Source: Pseudomonas multiresinivorans | GTDB lineage: Bacteria > Pseudomonadota > Gammaproteobacteria > Pseudomonadales > Pseudomonadaceae | Direction: 5' to 3' | DNA length: 64,000 bases | Assembly: GCF_012971725.1 (NCBI RefSeq) | Contig: NZ_CP048833.1 | Span: forward strand, 4,092,001 to 4,156,000 | Part shown: positions 42,601-49,954 of the stretch, one piece after another | Layout: every line of letters begins with the position of its first letter | Numbering within the stretch: the first letter of the stretch is position 1 | The notes under the pieces: model-generated | Seen by the model: only the letters and a program-made list of their open reading frames with translations | The model's database searches: none | What the model was told of the DNA's origin: nothing | Made by a program: the position numbers and the translations under genes

Positions 42601-44856
42601 CGCACCGTCGACATCGTCGAGGCGCAGAACGCCCACCTCAGCACCCAGGAAAGCAAGTTCAAGCAGAGCGGGCTTTCCGTCACCCTGACCAACCCGATCA
42701 TCACCGCCGTGCAGACCGCGCAGCAGATGAAGAAGTCCGCCGAGCGCACCGACGACAACCGCATGAAGGCCCTGGCCGCCGCCAACGTCGCGCTGGAGGG
42801 TGCCGGCGCCGCCTCCGCCGTCATGGCCAATCCGGCCCAGGCCGGCGGCATCAACATCAGCATCTCCATCGGCGCGAGCAAGAACGAGAGCCGCAGCGAG
42901 CAGCGCGGCAGCACCGCCGCCGGCTCCAGCGTGAGCGCCGGGCGTGACGTGAACATCACCGCCAGCGGCGCCGGCAAGGACAGCGACCTCACCGTGCAGG
43001 GCAGCCAGATCAGCGCCGGGCGCGACGCCAATCTCAAGGCCGACGGCGACATCGCCCTGCTGGCCGCGAAGAACACCGTCGAGCAGCACAGCACCAGCAA
43101 GGGCAGCAGCGCCAGCATTGGCATCGGCTTTGCCGTGGGCGGCACGCAGAACGGCTTCACCATCAACGCCGGCGCCTCGCAGAGCCGCGGCAACGCCGAT
43201 GGCAACGACCTGGTGTGGAGCAACACCCACGTCGACGGCGGGCGCCAGGTCAACCTGCAGTCCGGCGGCGACACCCAGTTGCATGGCGCCGTGGTCAGCG
43301 CGCCGCAAGTCACTGCCGACGTTGGCGGCAACCTGAGCATCGAGAGCCTGCAGGACACCAGCACCTACGACGCCAAGCAGTCGAGCAAGGGCGTGGGCGT
43401 CAGCCTGTGCATCCCGCCGTTCTGCTACGGCGCCTCCAGCGGCAGCGTCAGCAGCAACACGGCCAAGCAGAACTCCAACTACGCCAGCGTCACCGAACAG
43501 TCGGGGATCAAGGCAGGCGATGGCGGCTTCGACATCCGCGTGAACGGCAACACCGACCTCAAGGGCGGCCTGATTGCCAGCAGCGACGCTGCCATCGAGG
43601 CCGGCCGCAACCGGCTCAGCACCGGCACCCTGACCCAGGCGGACATCCACAACGCGGCGGATGCCAAGGCCACCAGCAGCGGCGTCAACCTCAGTTCCGA
43701 CATGGTCACCCAGGGCAAGTACGGCGTTGGCAAGGCCATCGTCGGCAACGCGCTGAACTCGGGCAAGGACTCCGGCTCGTCGTCCGGCGACACCCGCAGC
43801 GCCATCAGCGCCGGCACCGTGGTCATCACCGACGATGCCCTGCAACAGCAACTCACCGGGCAGAACGGCGCGGACACGGTCGCCGGCCTCAACCGCGACA
43901 CCGCCAACGCCCATACCGCCGCCGAGCGCCAGGACGTCGACGAAATGCGCCGCACCGCCGAGGCGGAACAGGCGATCAAGAACGAAACCTACCGCCAGGC
44001 CGTGCAGTTCACCGACGACGCCTACCGCAAGATGTTCCTGGAAAAGGCGCGGATGTTCGTCATCCTCACCGACGACCAGGGCAACGTACTGCGCGACAAG
44101 GACGGCGTGCCGCTGCGCCGCGAACTCGACGACAGCGAGAAGGCCAACCTGCAGGCCGGTGGCGACGGCCGCGTGCACATCGCCAACAACGGCATCTTCA
44201 ACGACGAGAACGGCGCGGCCCGCTACGCGGCGCAGCACAGCACCGCCGACGGCCCGCAGTACTTCATCTGGTTCCCCGACGCCAGCAACTCCGTCTCCGA
44301 GCTGCTCATCGCCGGCTACCAGAAGTACCTGGAGAACGACTTCTGGGGCCTGGCCAACGCCACCGTCGAGACCCGCGACGCGCTGCTGCGCTATGGCGAG
44401 ACCGGCCTGCACATCGACGGCCACAGCCGCGGCTCGATGACCACCGGCAACGCCATGGAGTCCATCGCACGGCTGCCCGATCCCAGCGGCAGCCTGAGCA
44501 ACACCACCCTCAACTTCTACGGCCCGGCCTACAATGCCGCCAAGGCGGACGACCTGCTGGCCATGCTGCAGAATCGCGACGCGATGAGCGACGAGAAGAA
44601 GAACGAGATGGTCGTCCAGTTGCAGAACCACAAGACCGACCCGGTGGGCGGCTGGATCGGCTGGAACCCCGGTACCGGCGGCACCATCCCCGACGACAGC
44701 AATGCGCTCAAGGAGATCAAGAACGTGGCAGGCGGCAAGTACACGGTGCACAACTGCTACGGCAACGGCGACCCTGCCTGCCAGAAGTTCTGGCAGGACA
44801 TGCCGGACAAGAAACCGGTACTCACCCCGGTGAAGACCTATCCGCCGACCCCATGA
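36607..44856 (+). CDS. very large TpsA/CdiA-like filamentous haemagglutinin with hydrolase-like C-terminus
   Basis: The 2749-residue exoprotein starts with an extended signal peptide (MNKHLYRIVFNKARGQLMVV and a hydrophobic core ending AHA at residue 72). The TPS secretion/haemagglutination domain spans about 75-330. A long array of FHA-1-type repeats follows to about 1200. A central segment near 1500-1560 (SDYMLDRLKLDPG, GFYEQKLIREQIAQLTGRRF) corresponds to the receptor-binding region of CdiA proteins. FHA-2 repeats run to about 2350. The last 300 residues follow a junction near LNRDTANAHTAAERQDV and contain a nucleophile elbow GHSRG (2605-2609, Ser2607), which suggests an alpha/beta hydrolase. 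No VENN motif was found. It may be a contact-dependent effector or an adhesin. Confidence 0.9.
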   Translation: MNKHLYRIVFNKARGQLMVVAENVTSNGKAPGTTEGPLGTVGAALLVSLRPLRFALMATLGLISLAVPLAHADIVADHGAPPGQQPGVINSANGVPQVNIQTPSAAGVSRNTYSQFDVNQQGAILNNSRTSVQTQLGGWIDGNQNLANGTARVILNEVNGSNPSQLRGYVEVAGDRAQVVIANPAGIACDGCGFINANRATLTTGTAQIVDGQLQGYEVRGGRIAITGKGLDASQTDFTDVIARSVEVNAGVWANDLRVTAGANQVNADNSSARPIEGIGEKPSVAIDVAQLGGMYAGKIMLVGTESGVGVRNAGQIGASAGDVVISADGRIGNSGQINATANARLDSNGGIDNSGSVYAKGDTALSSRGDIHNSGIAAAQQNVSLNASGIVNDGQATLAAGVQADGSIGTSGRLDITAARQVKSQGATLAGGDLGIAGADLDLKQGQASAQNIRLNATANADLSGATLDAGNLLAANIAQKLTSDSARLAGTSVQLQAHDLSNRKGEIIQTGSGDMTLALPGTLDNSDGRIASNAANLTLGALNLNNRQGRIEHAGSGTLKVTANSVDGRNGSIASNGQLQASLNDALLDGASTVARQIGIDAASLSNRQGEILQTGAGTLRVSTSGLLDNSGGTLAGNGGVQLDAGTLLNQSGTVQAAGGDLQAKVKAKLDNASGTLAATGNSRVEAGELVNAKGKVTASGTLDISAGKLNNDTGTLAAKGALTARGGSISNQAGTLGSVDGSVAVDATQGSLDNRNGRIEGQHQITISGQGVLNSNGLISAGNLKLDSNRATLDNQNGVLIASDGVELQTGALNNQGGLVQAAGLLRIDAHGQAIGNTDSGASGGLLGKGGVILASGNLDNSAGFIGGKGDLDLTTAQINNARGGLLTSEGNVRIKASGLDNRGGQLQTLGDAVLDLANGRLDNAGSLLRAGGKLLVTAGSVDNRNTLGTDQGLEGHSLTLSASQIDNQSGAVRADETLTLNSSGQLDNSGGLVSSSKNLNILDGAASKSLAILNHNGKLIAGQKLSIDSRSLGGDGQTLSLGDISLKLSDSYVHSGQLQANGSIDLQTAGNLDNQARLVAGQALKVTAGNVNNTATGELSATNLTLDTSGTLTNRGLLDGQTTRVYAGTLNNLGSGRIYGDQLSVSAGTLRNDVEDGKAAVIAARNRLDIGVGSLLNREHALLFSAGDLYIGGALDANGHATGSAGEIRNASATIEALGDMGLASAVLRNTNEHFSTQEVEVSRESVLEYQLTGSTNRYRPEQISIYNSEVDYLVTPEGEREDWNLYNYTRVTRETQILSSDPAQILAGGNLRLDVADALNDKSRIIAGGTIGGNLGRLENTEAPGERVTTESGIVTHFYRIQKKGRDKQGADNASYNPAASIVDIFLKPGAYLQNTAHVGSGTQVGDLNLGRVDQPASGAGAAQVNVGNGRVISPVLEVAAVQTKNDAGVAETIRTGGIDTRVPDNSLFQVNPQATSGYLIESDPRFTNYRAWLSSDYMLDRLKLDPGLTLTRLGDGFYEQKLIREQIAQLTGRRFLDGYGNDETQYRALLDNGLTYAQAWNLVPGVALTPEQMAQLTSDIVWLVAKDVTLPDGSVTRALVPQVYVRVRQGDIDGSGALMAGQNIDLNIQNDLVNSGTLAGRNVLSITAQNIQNLGGRLTGTDVGVKAAGDLNNLGGLIDASHSLTAVAGRDINLTSSTQDSQSAQGSATRVSRVAGLFVSDPAGELIATAGRDLNLNAAQVVNSGAGGKTTLGAGNDINLGTVAVQEQQSMTWNSSNWRKESSAGEVASSVQGQGDVRMIAGHDLNSRGASVTSEQGAVQASADHDVNLTASQNNAMADEAHKVKSKTGWFSSKTIVTRDTVNESLSQGSTFSGETTYVSAGNDLKVEGSNVVSNGDTTLVAGRNVTIASATDHLNEQHSRDEKKSGLFSGGGIGFTIGSQQQSVKNTDDGDSAAASTVGSINGNVNIKAGEAYRQVGSKVSAPSGDVNIEGRTVDIVEAQNAHLSTQESKFKQSGLSVTLTNPIITAVQTAQQMKKSAERTDDNRMKALAAANVALEGAGAASAVMANPAQAGGINISISIGASKNESRSEQRGSTAAGSSVSAGRDVNITASGAGKDSDLTVQGSQISAGRDANLKADGDIALLAAKNTVEQHSTSKGSSASIGIGFAVGGTQNGFTINAGASQSRGNADGNDLVWSNTHVDGGRQVNLQSGGDTQLHGAVVSAPQVTADVGGNLSIESLQDTSTYDAKQSSKGVGVSLCIPPFCYGASSGSVSSNTAKQNSNYASVTEQSGIKAGDGGFDIRVNGNTDLKGGLIASSDAAIEAGRNRLSTGTLTQADIHNAADAKATSSGVNLSSDMVTQGKYGVGKAIVGNALNSGKDSGSSSGDTRSAISAGTVVITDDALQQQLTGQNGADTVAGLNRDTANAHTAAERQDVDEMRRTAEAEQAIKNETYRQAVQFTDDAYRKMFLEKARMFVILTDDQGNVLRDKDGVPLRRELDDSEKANLQAGGDGRVHIANNGIFNDENGAARYAAQHSTADGPQYFIWFPDASNSVSELLIAGYQKYLENDFWGLANATVETRDALLRYGETGLHIDGHSRGSMTTGNAMESIARLPDPSGSLSNTTLNFYGPAYNAAKADDLLAMLQNRDAMSDEKKNEMVVQLQNHKTDPVGGWIGWNPGTGGTIPDDSNALKEIKNVAGGKYTVHNCYGNGDPACQKFWQDMPDKKPVLTPVKTYPPTP

Positions 44857-44866
44857 GCCCGCAGAC

Positions 44867-45493
44867 ATGCTGAAGCGCAACCGCGGCCTGGCCGCCCTCC
44901 TGCCCTGCCTGCTCCTGGCCGCCTGCAGCCAGGCGCGCCCGTTGCAGCCGCCACCGCCGCTGTACGAGCTGTGGGCCAAGTCCGGCGTGGACCAGCAGGG
45001 CGTGCGCAACGCCCTGCTCGGCTGCGGCTTCCCCGACTCGGCCTACGTCGATAGCACGACCATCACCACCAACGACTACGCGCGCGGCGAGCAGTGCATG
45101 CTCGGCCAGGGGTTCGCCTACCAGGATCGCTACACCCTCTGCGATACCAGCCCGCAGCTGCCCGCCTGCAAGGCCGCCGGCGCCGCGCCGAAAGCGAGCC
45201 CGACGCAGCGCCCGCCCGCCTACACGCAATGGACGCAGGCCGGCGCCGACAGCCAGGGCGTGCAGCAGGCCATGAAAGCCTGCGGCTACACCACGGTGAT
45301 CGAGCCCATCGACCAGATGCTCCTCAACGACATCGCCGCTGCACAGCTGTGCATGCTCGATCGCGGCTTCCACTTCACCCGGCCGGCCAGCAACCTGCTG
45401 TGCAAGAACCCGCCCATGCTGCCCGCGTGTCGCGGCAAGGTCATCGACACGCGCAACTGCTGCGCGCCGCCCAAGGCCGCAGGCCAACGCTGA
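44867..45493 (+). CDS. lipoprotein with an internal duplication, next to the adhesin gene
   Basis: The 208-residue protein has a lipobox LLLAAC (Cys20). It consists of two copies of a cysteine-containing module: one near residues 32-88 (ELWAKSGVDQQGVRNALLGC ... CMLGQGFAYQ) and one near 116-172 (QWTQAGADSQGVQQAMKACG ... CMLDRGFHF), each ending in a PAC segment. It starts 10 bp after the adhesin stop. It could be an immunity protein against the hydrolase-like tip, a periplasmic assembly factor, or neither; no known immunity family is recognised. Confidence 0.8.
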   Translation: MLKRNRGLAALLPCLLLAACSQARPLQPPPPLYELWAKSGVDQQGVRNALLGCGFPDSAYVDSTTITTNDYARGEQCMLGQGFAYQDRYTLCDTSPQLPACKAAGAAPKASPTQRPPAYTQWTQAGADSQGVQQAMKACGYTTVIEPIDQMLLNDIAAAQLCMLDRGFHFTRPASNLLCKNPPMLPACRGKVIDTRNCCAPPKAAGQR

Positions 45494-45507
45494 TACCAGG
45501 AATCACC

Positions 45508-46074
45508 ATGTACGCCACGCTGTTCCCCCGCACCGGCGCCCTGGCGCTGGCCGCGCTGCTGCTCGCCGGCTGCGGCAACCTCGCCAACGTGCAGTCCTAC
45601 TCCACGCCCTACTCCGCCCCGACTGGCGGAGAAACGGCGCGCTTGCGCGTGATCACCAACGGCATGGCCCGCGGCGTTCCCGCCAGTGCCTGCATCGACT
45701 GGCGCCGCGAAGGCGCCGGCGTGATCGCAGTGGCGCAATCCGGCTTCGCCAGCCGCAACGGCCAGAGCCTGGGCATGCCGCCCAGCCGCCAGGCCGAGCA
45801 ACTGGGCCAGGGCGGCTTCGCCAGCAGCGAGGTGCGGATACCGGCAGGCCAACCCTTCGCCTTCAACTTCCAGAGCCGCGGCATGGTCAGCAGCGGCTAT
45901 TCGTACAGCTGCCAGCAATCCATGACCTTCACCCCCGAAGCCGGGCAGGACTACGAACTGCTGCTGATGGAAAGCGGCCAGTGCCTGGCACGGCTGGTGC
46001 GCCTGGGCGATGGCCGCAACCTCAGCGGCAGCCTGCAGGACACCCGTTTGTGCAAGGCTTCCGACGCGCTCTGA
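45508..46074 (+). CDS. predicted lipoprotein
   Basis: The 188-residue protein has signal sequence ALAALLLAGCGN with lipobox Cys. The remainder is rich in Gly/Ser and two cysteines in YSCQQ and SGQC, with no recognised domain. AGGA precedes ATG at 45508; the frame continues upstream through the first lipoprotein in another phase, which is rejected. It is the fifth gene of the TPS operon, 14 bp after the first lipoprotein, so it may serve adhesin assembly, envelope anchoring or immunity. Confidence 0.75.
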   Translation: MYATLFPRTGALALAALLLAGCGNLANVQSYSTPYSAPTGGETARLRVITNGMARGVPASACIDWRREGAGVIAVAQSGFASRNGQSLGMPPSRQAEQLGQGGFASSEVRIPAGQPFAFNFQSRGMVSSGYSYSCQQSMTFTPEAGQDYELLLMESGQCLARLVRLGDGRNLSGSLQDTRLCKASDAL

Positions 46075-46082
46075 GCGCCGCT

Positions 46083-46334
46083 TCAGGGTTGCGAATACGG
46101 CGGATAGCGGTCATCCGGCACGCGCCGCTGGCTGCCGGGATCCGGCCCATCCTCGGGAGCATGGGCCGGGTGTGGCGGGTCGACCTGCGGGTCGGCCAGG
46201 TCCGGCGAATCCGGATCGAATCCCAGGTCGGGGTCCACGTGGTGCGAGCCATCGGCGGGCGCCTGGCCCGACGCGAACAGCCAGCGCTCGCTGGCGGCCA
46301 CGGGATGCTCGCTGAGGGGGACATGGCGTTTCAT
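46083..46334 (-). CDS. small hydrophilic protein of unknown function
   Basis: The 83-residue protein is very rich in Asp, Pro and Gly (HHVDPDLGFDPDSPDLADPQ) and probably disordered. The ribosome binding site is near perfect: AGGAGGTGATC directly ahead of the start at 46334, which argues it is real. It is convergent with the second lipoprotein (stop codons 8 bp apart). No family is recognised. Confidence 0.65.
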   Translation of the reverse strand: MKRHVPLSEHPVAASERWLFASGQAPADGSHHVDPDLGFDPDSPDLADPQVDPPHPAHAPEDGPDPGSQRRVPDDRYPPYSQP

Positions 46335-46389
46335 GATCACCTCCTGCGTCTCTGGCAGTGACAAGGCAGTTTACGCGCAGCCATCCCCC

Positions 46390-46446
46390 TGGGTTTCCCC
46401 TGCACCGACAGCCGGCCGGTTTCGCTCGCCGCCGAAGGGAAACCCA
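46390..46446. promoter_or_regulatory. 10-bp inverted repeat upstream of the OprD porin gene
   Basis: TGGGTTTCCC (46390-46399) and GGGAAACCCA (46437-46446) are perfect reverse complements 37 bases apart. A palindrome, GACCATGGTC (46454-46463), follows. All lie in the gap between the divergent small gene and the porin gene, so an operator or RNA stem in the porin leader is possible. Confidence 0.45.
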
Positions 46447-46528
46447 CGATCTAGACCATGGTCGCAAAGACCCATCCGCTCATCTGTGACACCTTCGCGC
46501 GCTTTTTCAGTGCCCCCGGAGCCACCGC

Positions 46529-47815
46529 ATGCCCTCGCCCCTCTCCTCCAGCCAGCTCACCCGCCTGAGCGCCCTCGCCCTGCTCGGTGGCATCGCCGCC
46601 CCGGCCAGTGCCGACTTCCTGGAGGACAGCAGCGCGCGCCTGGAATCGCGTACCTTCTACTTCAACCGCGACTTCCGCGACGGCAGCTCGTCCAACCCGC
46701 AGGGCGCCTCCAAGCGCGAGGAAACCGCCCAGGGCTTCATCCTCAACCTGCAGTCGGGCTACACCGAAGGCACCGTCGGCTTTGGCGTCGACGCCCTGGC
46801 CATGCTCGGCGTCAAGCTCGACTCCAGCCCCGCCGACAGCAACAGCGGCCTGCTGCCTTCCAGCGGCCACGACCCGCGCCACTCCGCGGACCAGTACGCC
46901 AAGGCTGGCGTCACCGGCAAGCTGCGCGTCTCCCGCACCCAGTTGAAGTACGGCGCGATGCTGCCGGACATGCCGCTGCTCAAGTACAACGACGGCCGTC
47001 TGCTGCCCAACATGTTCCACGGCGCGCAGCTGACCAGCGAGGAAATCGCCCACCTCAAGCTCACCGCCACGCGGCTGGAGCGCTACACCGCGCGCGACTC
47101 CACCGACGCCCAGGACGTGCGCCTGAACTGCAAGAACAAGCGCTACGCCTGCGACACCACCGGCAACCGCTTCGACTCCTACCAGGCCGACTACCAGGTC
47201 AATGACCAGCTCCTGCTGCAATACGCCCAGGGCGGGCTGGAGAACGTCTACCGCCAGCGCTACGTCGGCATCGTCGGCAAGCAGGCGGTGGGTGCCGGCA
47301 AGGTCACCGCCGACCTGCGCTGGTTCGACAGCGACGACGACGGCTCGGCCCGCGCCGGCGAAATCGACAACCGCGCGCTGAGCCTGCTGCTGTCCTACGC
47401 CCAGGGCGGCCACATCCTCAGCGCCGGCTGGCAGCGCATGAACGGCGACAGCTCCATGCCCTACCTCGACGGCAGCAACCCCTACCTCGCCAACTACGTG
47501 CAGGTGAACGACTTCGCCAATGCCCAGGAGCGCTCCTGGCAACTGCGCTACGACTTCGACCTGCGCAGCGTCGGCGTGCCCGGCCTGAGCTTCATGACCC
47601 GCTACGTCAACGGCGACCACATCGCCCTGGCCAATGGCGACGAAGGCAAGGAATGGGAGCGCGACGTGGAGTTCAAGTACGTCATCCAGGCCGGCACCTT
47701 CAAGGACCTCAGCCTGCGCCTGCGCAACGCCACCTACCGCACCAACTATGAACAGTCGGCGCGGGACGTGGATGAGGTCCGGCTGATCGCGAGCTACAAC
47801 TTCTCGATTCTCTGA
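46529..47815 (+). CDS. OprD-family outer-membrane porin
   Basis: The 428-residue protein has a signal peptide ending in PASA and the family start FLEDSSARLESRTFYFNRDF. Mature features include SGYTEGTVGFGVDALAMLGVKLD and LKYNDGRLLPN, typical of OprD, and a terminal beta strand EVRLIASYNFSIL. OprD porins form 18-stranded barrels with substrate-selective channels for acids, amino acids or peptides. This one differs from plain OprD in several loops, so its substrate is not assigned. It is transcribed alone and convergent with the next gene. Confidence 0.93.
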   Translation: MPSPLSSSQLTRLSALALLGGIAAPASADFLEDSSARLESRTFYFNRDFRDGSSSNPQGASKREETAQGFILNLQSGYTEGTVGFGVDALAMLGVKLDSSPADSNSGLLPSSGHDPRHSADQYAKAGVTGKLRVSRTQLKYGAMLPDMPLLKYNDGRLLPNMFHGAQLTSEEIAHLKLTATRLERYTARDSTDAQDVRLNCKNKRYACDTTGNRFDSYQADYQVNDQLLLQYAQGGLENVYRQRYVGIVGKQAVGAGKVTADLRWFDSDDDGSARAGEIDNRALSLLLSYAQGGHILSAGWQRMNGDSSMPYLDGSNPYLANYVQVNDFANAQERSWQLRYDFDLRSVGVPGLSFMTRYVNGDHIALANGDEGKEWERDVEFKYVIQAGTFKDLSLRLRNATYRTNYEQSARDVDEVRLIASYNFSIL

Positions 47816-47834
47816 TCCAGCCGAACGCCCTCTC

Positions 47835-48872
47835 TCACCGGGCGATGCACACCCACGCTTCGGTGACAGCTCCGGCCCGACGTTCCGTCGTGGCCGAGCC
47901 AGCGTCTGGGGCCCCCAGGGTTCGGACGAAGAATGCCGAAGCCTTGTCCCAGCCTTCCCGACGGTGAACGTACCCCAGCAACTCGGCAGTCATTTCCCGA
48001 GCCTTGTCGATGCTGGCCCTGTTGTTCTCGTACGCCCCGTCCTTTTCACAGTGGGTCTTCCGGTTCTCGGCATCGTAGGTATACAGATGCAGCAGCCTGC
48101 CGGTGCCGCTCTCGCGTTGCGTGTGACTGGCGCTGTAACTGTCCTGGATCAGGTGGGCGATCGCCCCTGCGGCCAGTGATCTCAGGTTTTCCTCCTGATC
48201 GCCCTGGCGATACATGTGCTTCATGTCGAAAACATCGAGCACCGTGCAATCACTGGGGTTGGCCAGTTGCGGATTGCGCGAGCAGCCGACCTTGCCGAAA
48301 AACTCGTGGTAGGGCGTTGTCTTGCGAATGGTGTTGGCCGGCACCTCCCCGATCGCAACCCGGTAGGTGTATTCCAGCCACCGATACATCTTCACTCTGG
48401 CCTGCGCGTCAGACTCATCCGCAGCCCGCATCGCATGAAGGAATTGCAGATCACCATGGTGTACGCGACGAGTCAGCGTATTGGGTCGACTGGCGTCTTC
48501 CTCATGGGCCTTGAACAGCCAGATATGCACCGTGCCGTTGTAGTGCCAGGCCTTGCGCGTCAGCTCTTCCGGGTCATCGTTCCACTCCACGCCCCCCAGT
48601 AACGGCAGGAGCCAGGTCCTGCCCCGCAGGACTTTCGCGTATGCCGGCTGATAGGCCTGCCGGGTGATGATCTCGTGGATAGCCTGATTACGGCTGTCGA
48701 GGATGTAGGAACGCAGATGGCACTGCGCGGCGCTCGCATCCGCGCGGAACTCCAACTGCACCGCGCTGGAGCCGTAGTCATTCGCGCCACCTTTCCAACT
48801 GACCGGATGGATTTCGAACGCCATGGCCTGGCTGACCAGGAGGATGCCCAGAAAGCCCAATGGAATGTGCAT
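47835..48872 (-). CDS. secreted phospholipase C/P1-nuclease-like protein
   Basis: The 345-residue protein has a signal peptide (GFLGILLVSQAMA). Near residue 225 it carries AAGAIAHLIQDSYSASHTQR, the His-x3-Asp ... His pattern of zinc-dependent phospholipase C and S1/P1 nucleases; WNDDPEELTRKAWHYNG is also similar to a segment of such proteins. AAGGAAGAG precedes the start at 48872. It may hydrolyse phospholipids or act on extracellular substrate, but the full set of zinc ligands is not verified. It is divergent from the lipoprotein gene at 49037. Confidence 0.65.
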   Translation of the reverse strand: MHIPLGFLGILLVSQAMAFEIHPVSWKGGANDYGSSAVQLEFRADASAAQCHLRSYILDSRNQAIHEIITRQAYQPAYAKVLRGRTWLLPLLGGVEWNDDPEELTRKAWHYNGTVHIWLFKAHEEDASRPNTLTRRVHHGDLQFLHAMRAADESDAQARVKMYRWLEYTYRVAIGEVPANTIRKTTPYHEFFGKVGCSRNPQLANPSDCTVLDVFDMKHMYRQGDQEENLRSLAAGAIAHLIQDSYSASHTQRESGTGRLLHLYTYDAENRKTHCEKDGAYENNRASIDKAREMTAELLGYVHRREGWDKASAFFVRTLGAPDAGSATTERRAGAVTEAWVCIAR

Positions 48873-48930
48873 GGTCTCTTCCTTGAAGTGAGGCGGGGGC
48901 TGCTGGCAGAGCCTGAACCCCCCCAAAGCG

Positions 48931-48962
48931 CCGGTCATCATCGAAATGAATGATGACCGGGC
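48931..48962. promoter_or_regulatory. 12-bp inverted repeat between divergent genes
   Basis: GCCGGTCATCAT and ATGATGACCGGC are perfect reverse complements around an 8-base spacer (CGAAATGA). It is in the divergent gap between the PLC-like and lipoprotein genes. The dyad could be a shared operator or an RNA hairpin. Confidence 0.55.
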
Positions 48963-49036
48963 GACCCGCCTGCGGCATTCTGGGTCAGGAGCGCACCCTC
49001 ACCGAGGAAACCTCTGCGCCGGGCCTGGGAGGCAAT

Positions 49037-49678
49037 ATGAAAAGGGAATTTCTGGTAACCGTCTGCCTGTTGATCGCGGGCTGCTCCAGCAACGCGCAGT
49101 TCCTCGTCGGCACAGATAGCGACCCGCAGGGACTAACGCTCGATCAACTCGAAGCCCAGAACACAGCAATCCGCCAGACCCTGGCCCCCTGCGACACCCT
49201 GTTCGGCGTGAAGACCGAGAAAGCCGAGCAGAAAGCTCGAACAGCCTGGTGGCTGAAGGTTATCGGCGTGACCTCGGCGTCCATCGTCGCCCCGGCCCTG
49301 ACGGCGGCGAACGCCTCCGCCAACGCAGCCTGGATAGCCGGCGCCAGCGGGACCGGCGGCGCGGTGATCGCCGTGCTCGACAGCGCCGATTCGATGGGCA
49401 TAAGCGGCGTCGCCGCATTACGCGGCCTGACCCAATTGGCCCAGGATATCGGGCCAGACGTCGATATCGCCGAAGACATCGGCAAACCCTACAACGAACG
49501 CACAGCCGCCGCTGCAAGGGCCGCCCGCAAGTGTCGGTTCCAGGTTCCCAATGTGGCGCCGGCTGCTGCTCCTGCTGCTCCTGCTGCTCCTGCTGCTCCT
49601 GCTGCTCCTGCTGCTCCTGCTGCCCCTGCTGCCCCTGCTGCTGCTCCAGCCCCGGCTCCTGGCGCCGCGAAGGGTTGA
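49037..49678 (+). CDS. lipoprotein with Pro/Ala-rich tail
   Basis: The 213-residue protein has lipobox LLIAGC (Cys16). A possible membrane-contact segment is VIGVTSASIVAPALTAANAS. The C-terminus is a run of alanine and proline from about residue 176, coded by a 9-bp tandem repeat. GGAGG precedes the start at 49037. The function is unknown. The low-complexity tail could extend through or along the cell wall. Confidence 0.75.
   Translation: MKREFLVTVCLLIAGCSSNAQFLVGTDSDPQGLTLDQLEAQNTAIRQTLAPCDTLFGVKTEKAEQKARTAWWLKVIGVTSASIVAPALTAANASANAAWIAGASGTGGAVIAVLDSADSMGISGVAALRGLTQLAQDIGPDVDIAEDIGKPYNERTAAAARAARKCRFQVPNVAPAAAPAAPAAPAAPAAPAAPAAPAAPAAAPAPAPGAAKG
49563..49650 (+). repeat. 9-bp coding microsatellite (Ala-Ala-Pro)
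   Basis: The unit CTGCTGCTC (coding Pro-Ala-Ala in frame) is repeated about seven times, then decays into CTGCCCCTG variants. Because the unit is a multiple of three, changes in copy number alter tail length without frameshift. Confidence 0.85.
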
Positions 49679-49954
49679 CCTCTTCGCTCTTGCGGCGTGC
49701 GGCCTGGCGAAGCCTGGTCCGTATTCACCTCTCCCACTCCGTTCGCTCCTACGTGTTGGGTAAAGGGATGAGACCCGTTTCATTCTGTCGGCAATGTCCT
49801 GCCACTGCATCGCAGCAACCAACCGAAAAGTCCCACGGGCCATTAGCCTTGCGGGCCTACGAGCGCCGTCCCTAGCCTCTGAATCGCCGCAGCGTCATCG
49901 CGGCCGGGCGTAGGAACCCGAGCAGTATCTCTCAGGGCGCGGTAGCTCCGTAGC
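49679..49954. other. non-coding stretch before the structured leader
   Basis: About 275 bases with no supported gene. The frames that cross it are shadows. It should hold the promoter of the leader RNA and small-gene operon; no convincing hexamers were picked. Confidence 0.4.

Noticed and set aside
44300..44856. VENN-type CdiA-CT junction and a cdiI immunity gene
   Set aside because: No VENN sequence was seen in the adhesin's last 400 residues, and the downstream genes are lipoproteins of no known immunity family; CDI assignment is kept tentative.
36505..45009. Very long minus-strand open frames (36505-40218, 41710-45009) opposite the adhesin gene
   Set aside because: They mirror the repeat and codon bias of the plus-strand adhesin, have low-complexity Val/Ala/Gly/Gln composition, and lack ribosome sites. 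They are shadows.
49563..49650. CRISPR-like short repeats
   Set aside because: The repeats are contiguous 9-bp units with no spacers; it is a coding microsatellite.
49249..49875. Overlapping frame with Arg/Cys-Ser repeats across the lipoprotein gene
   Set aside because: Out of frame with the lipoprotein; its composition is that of the repeat read in the wrong phase.
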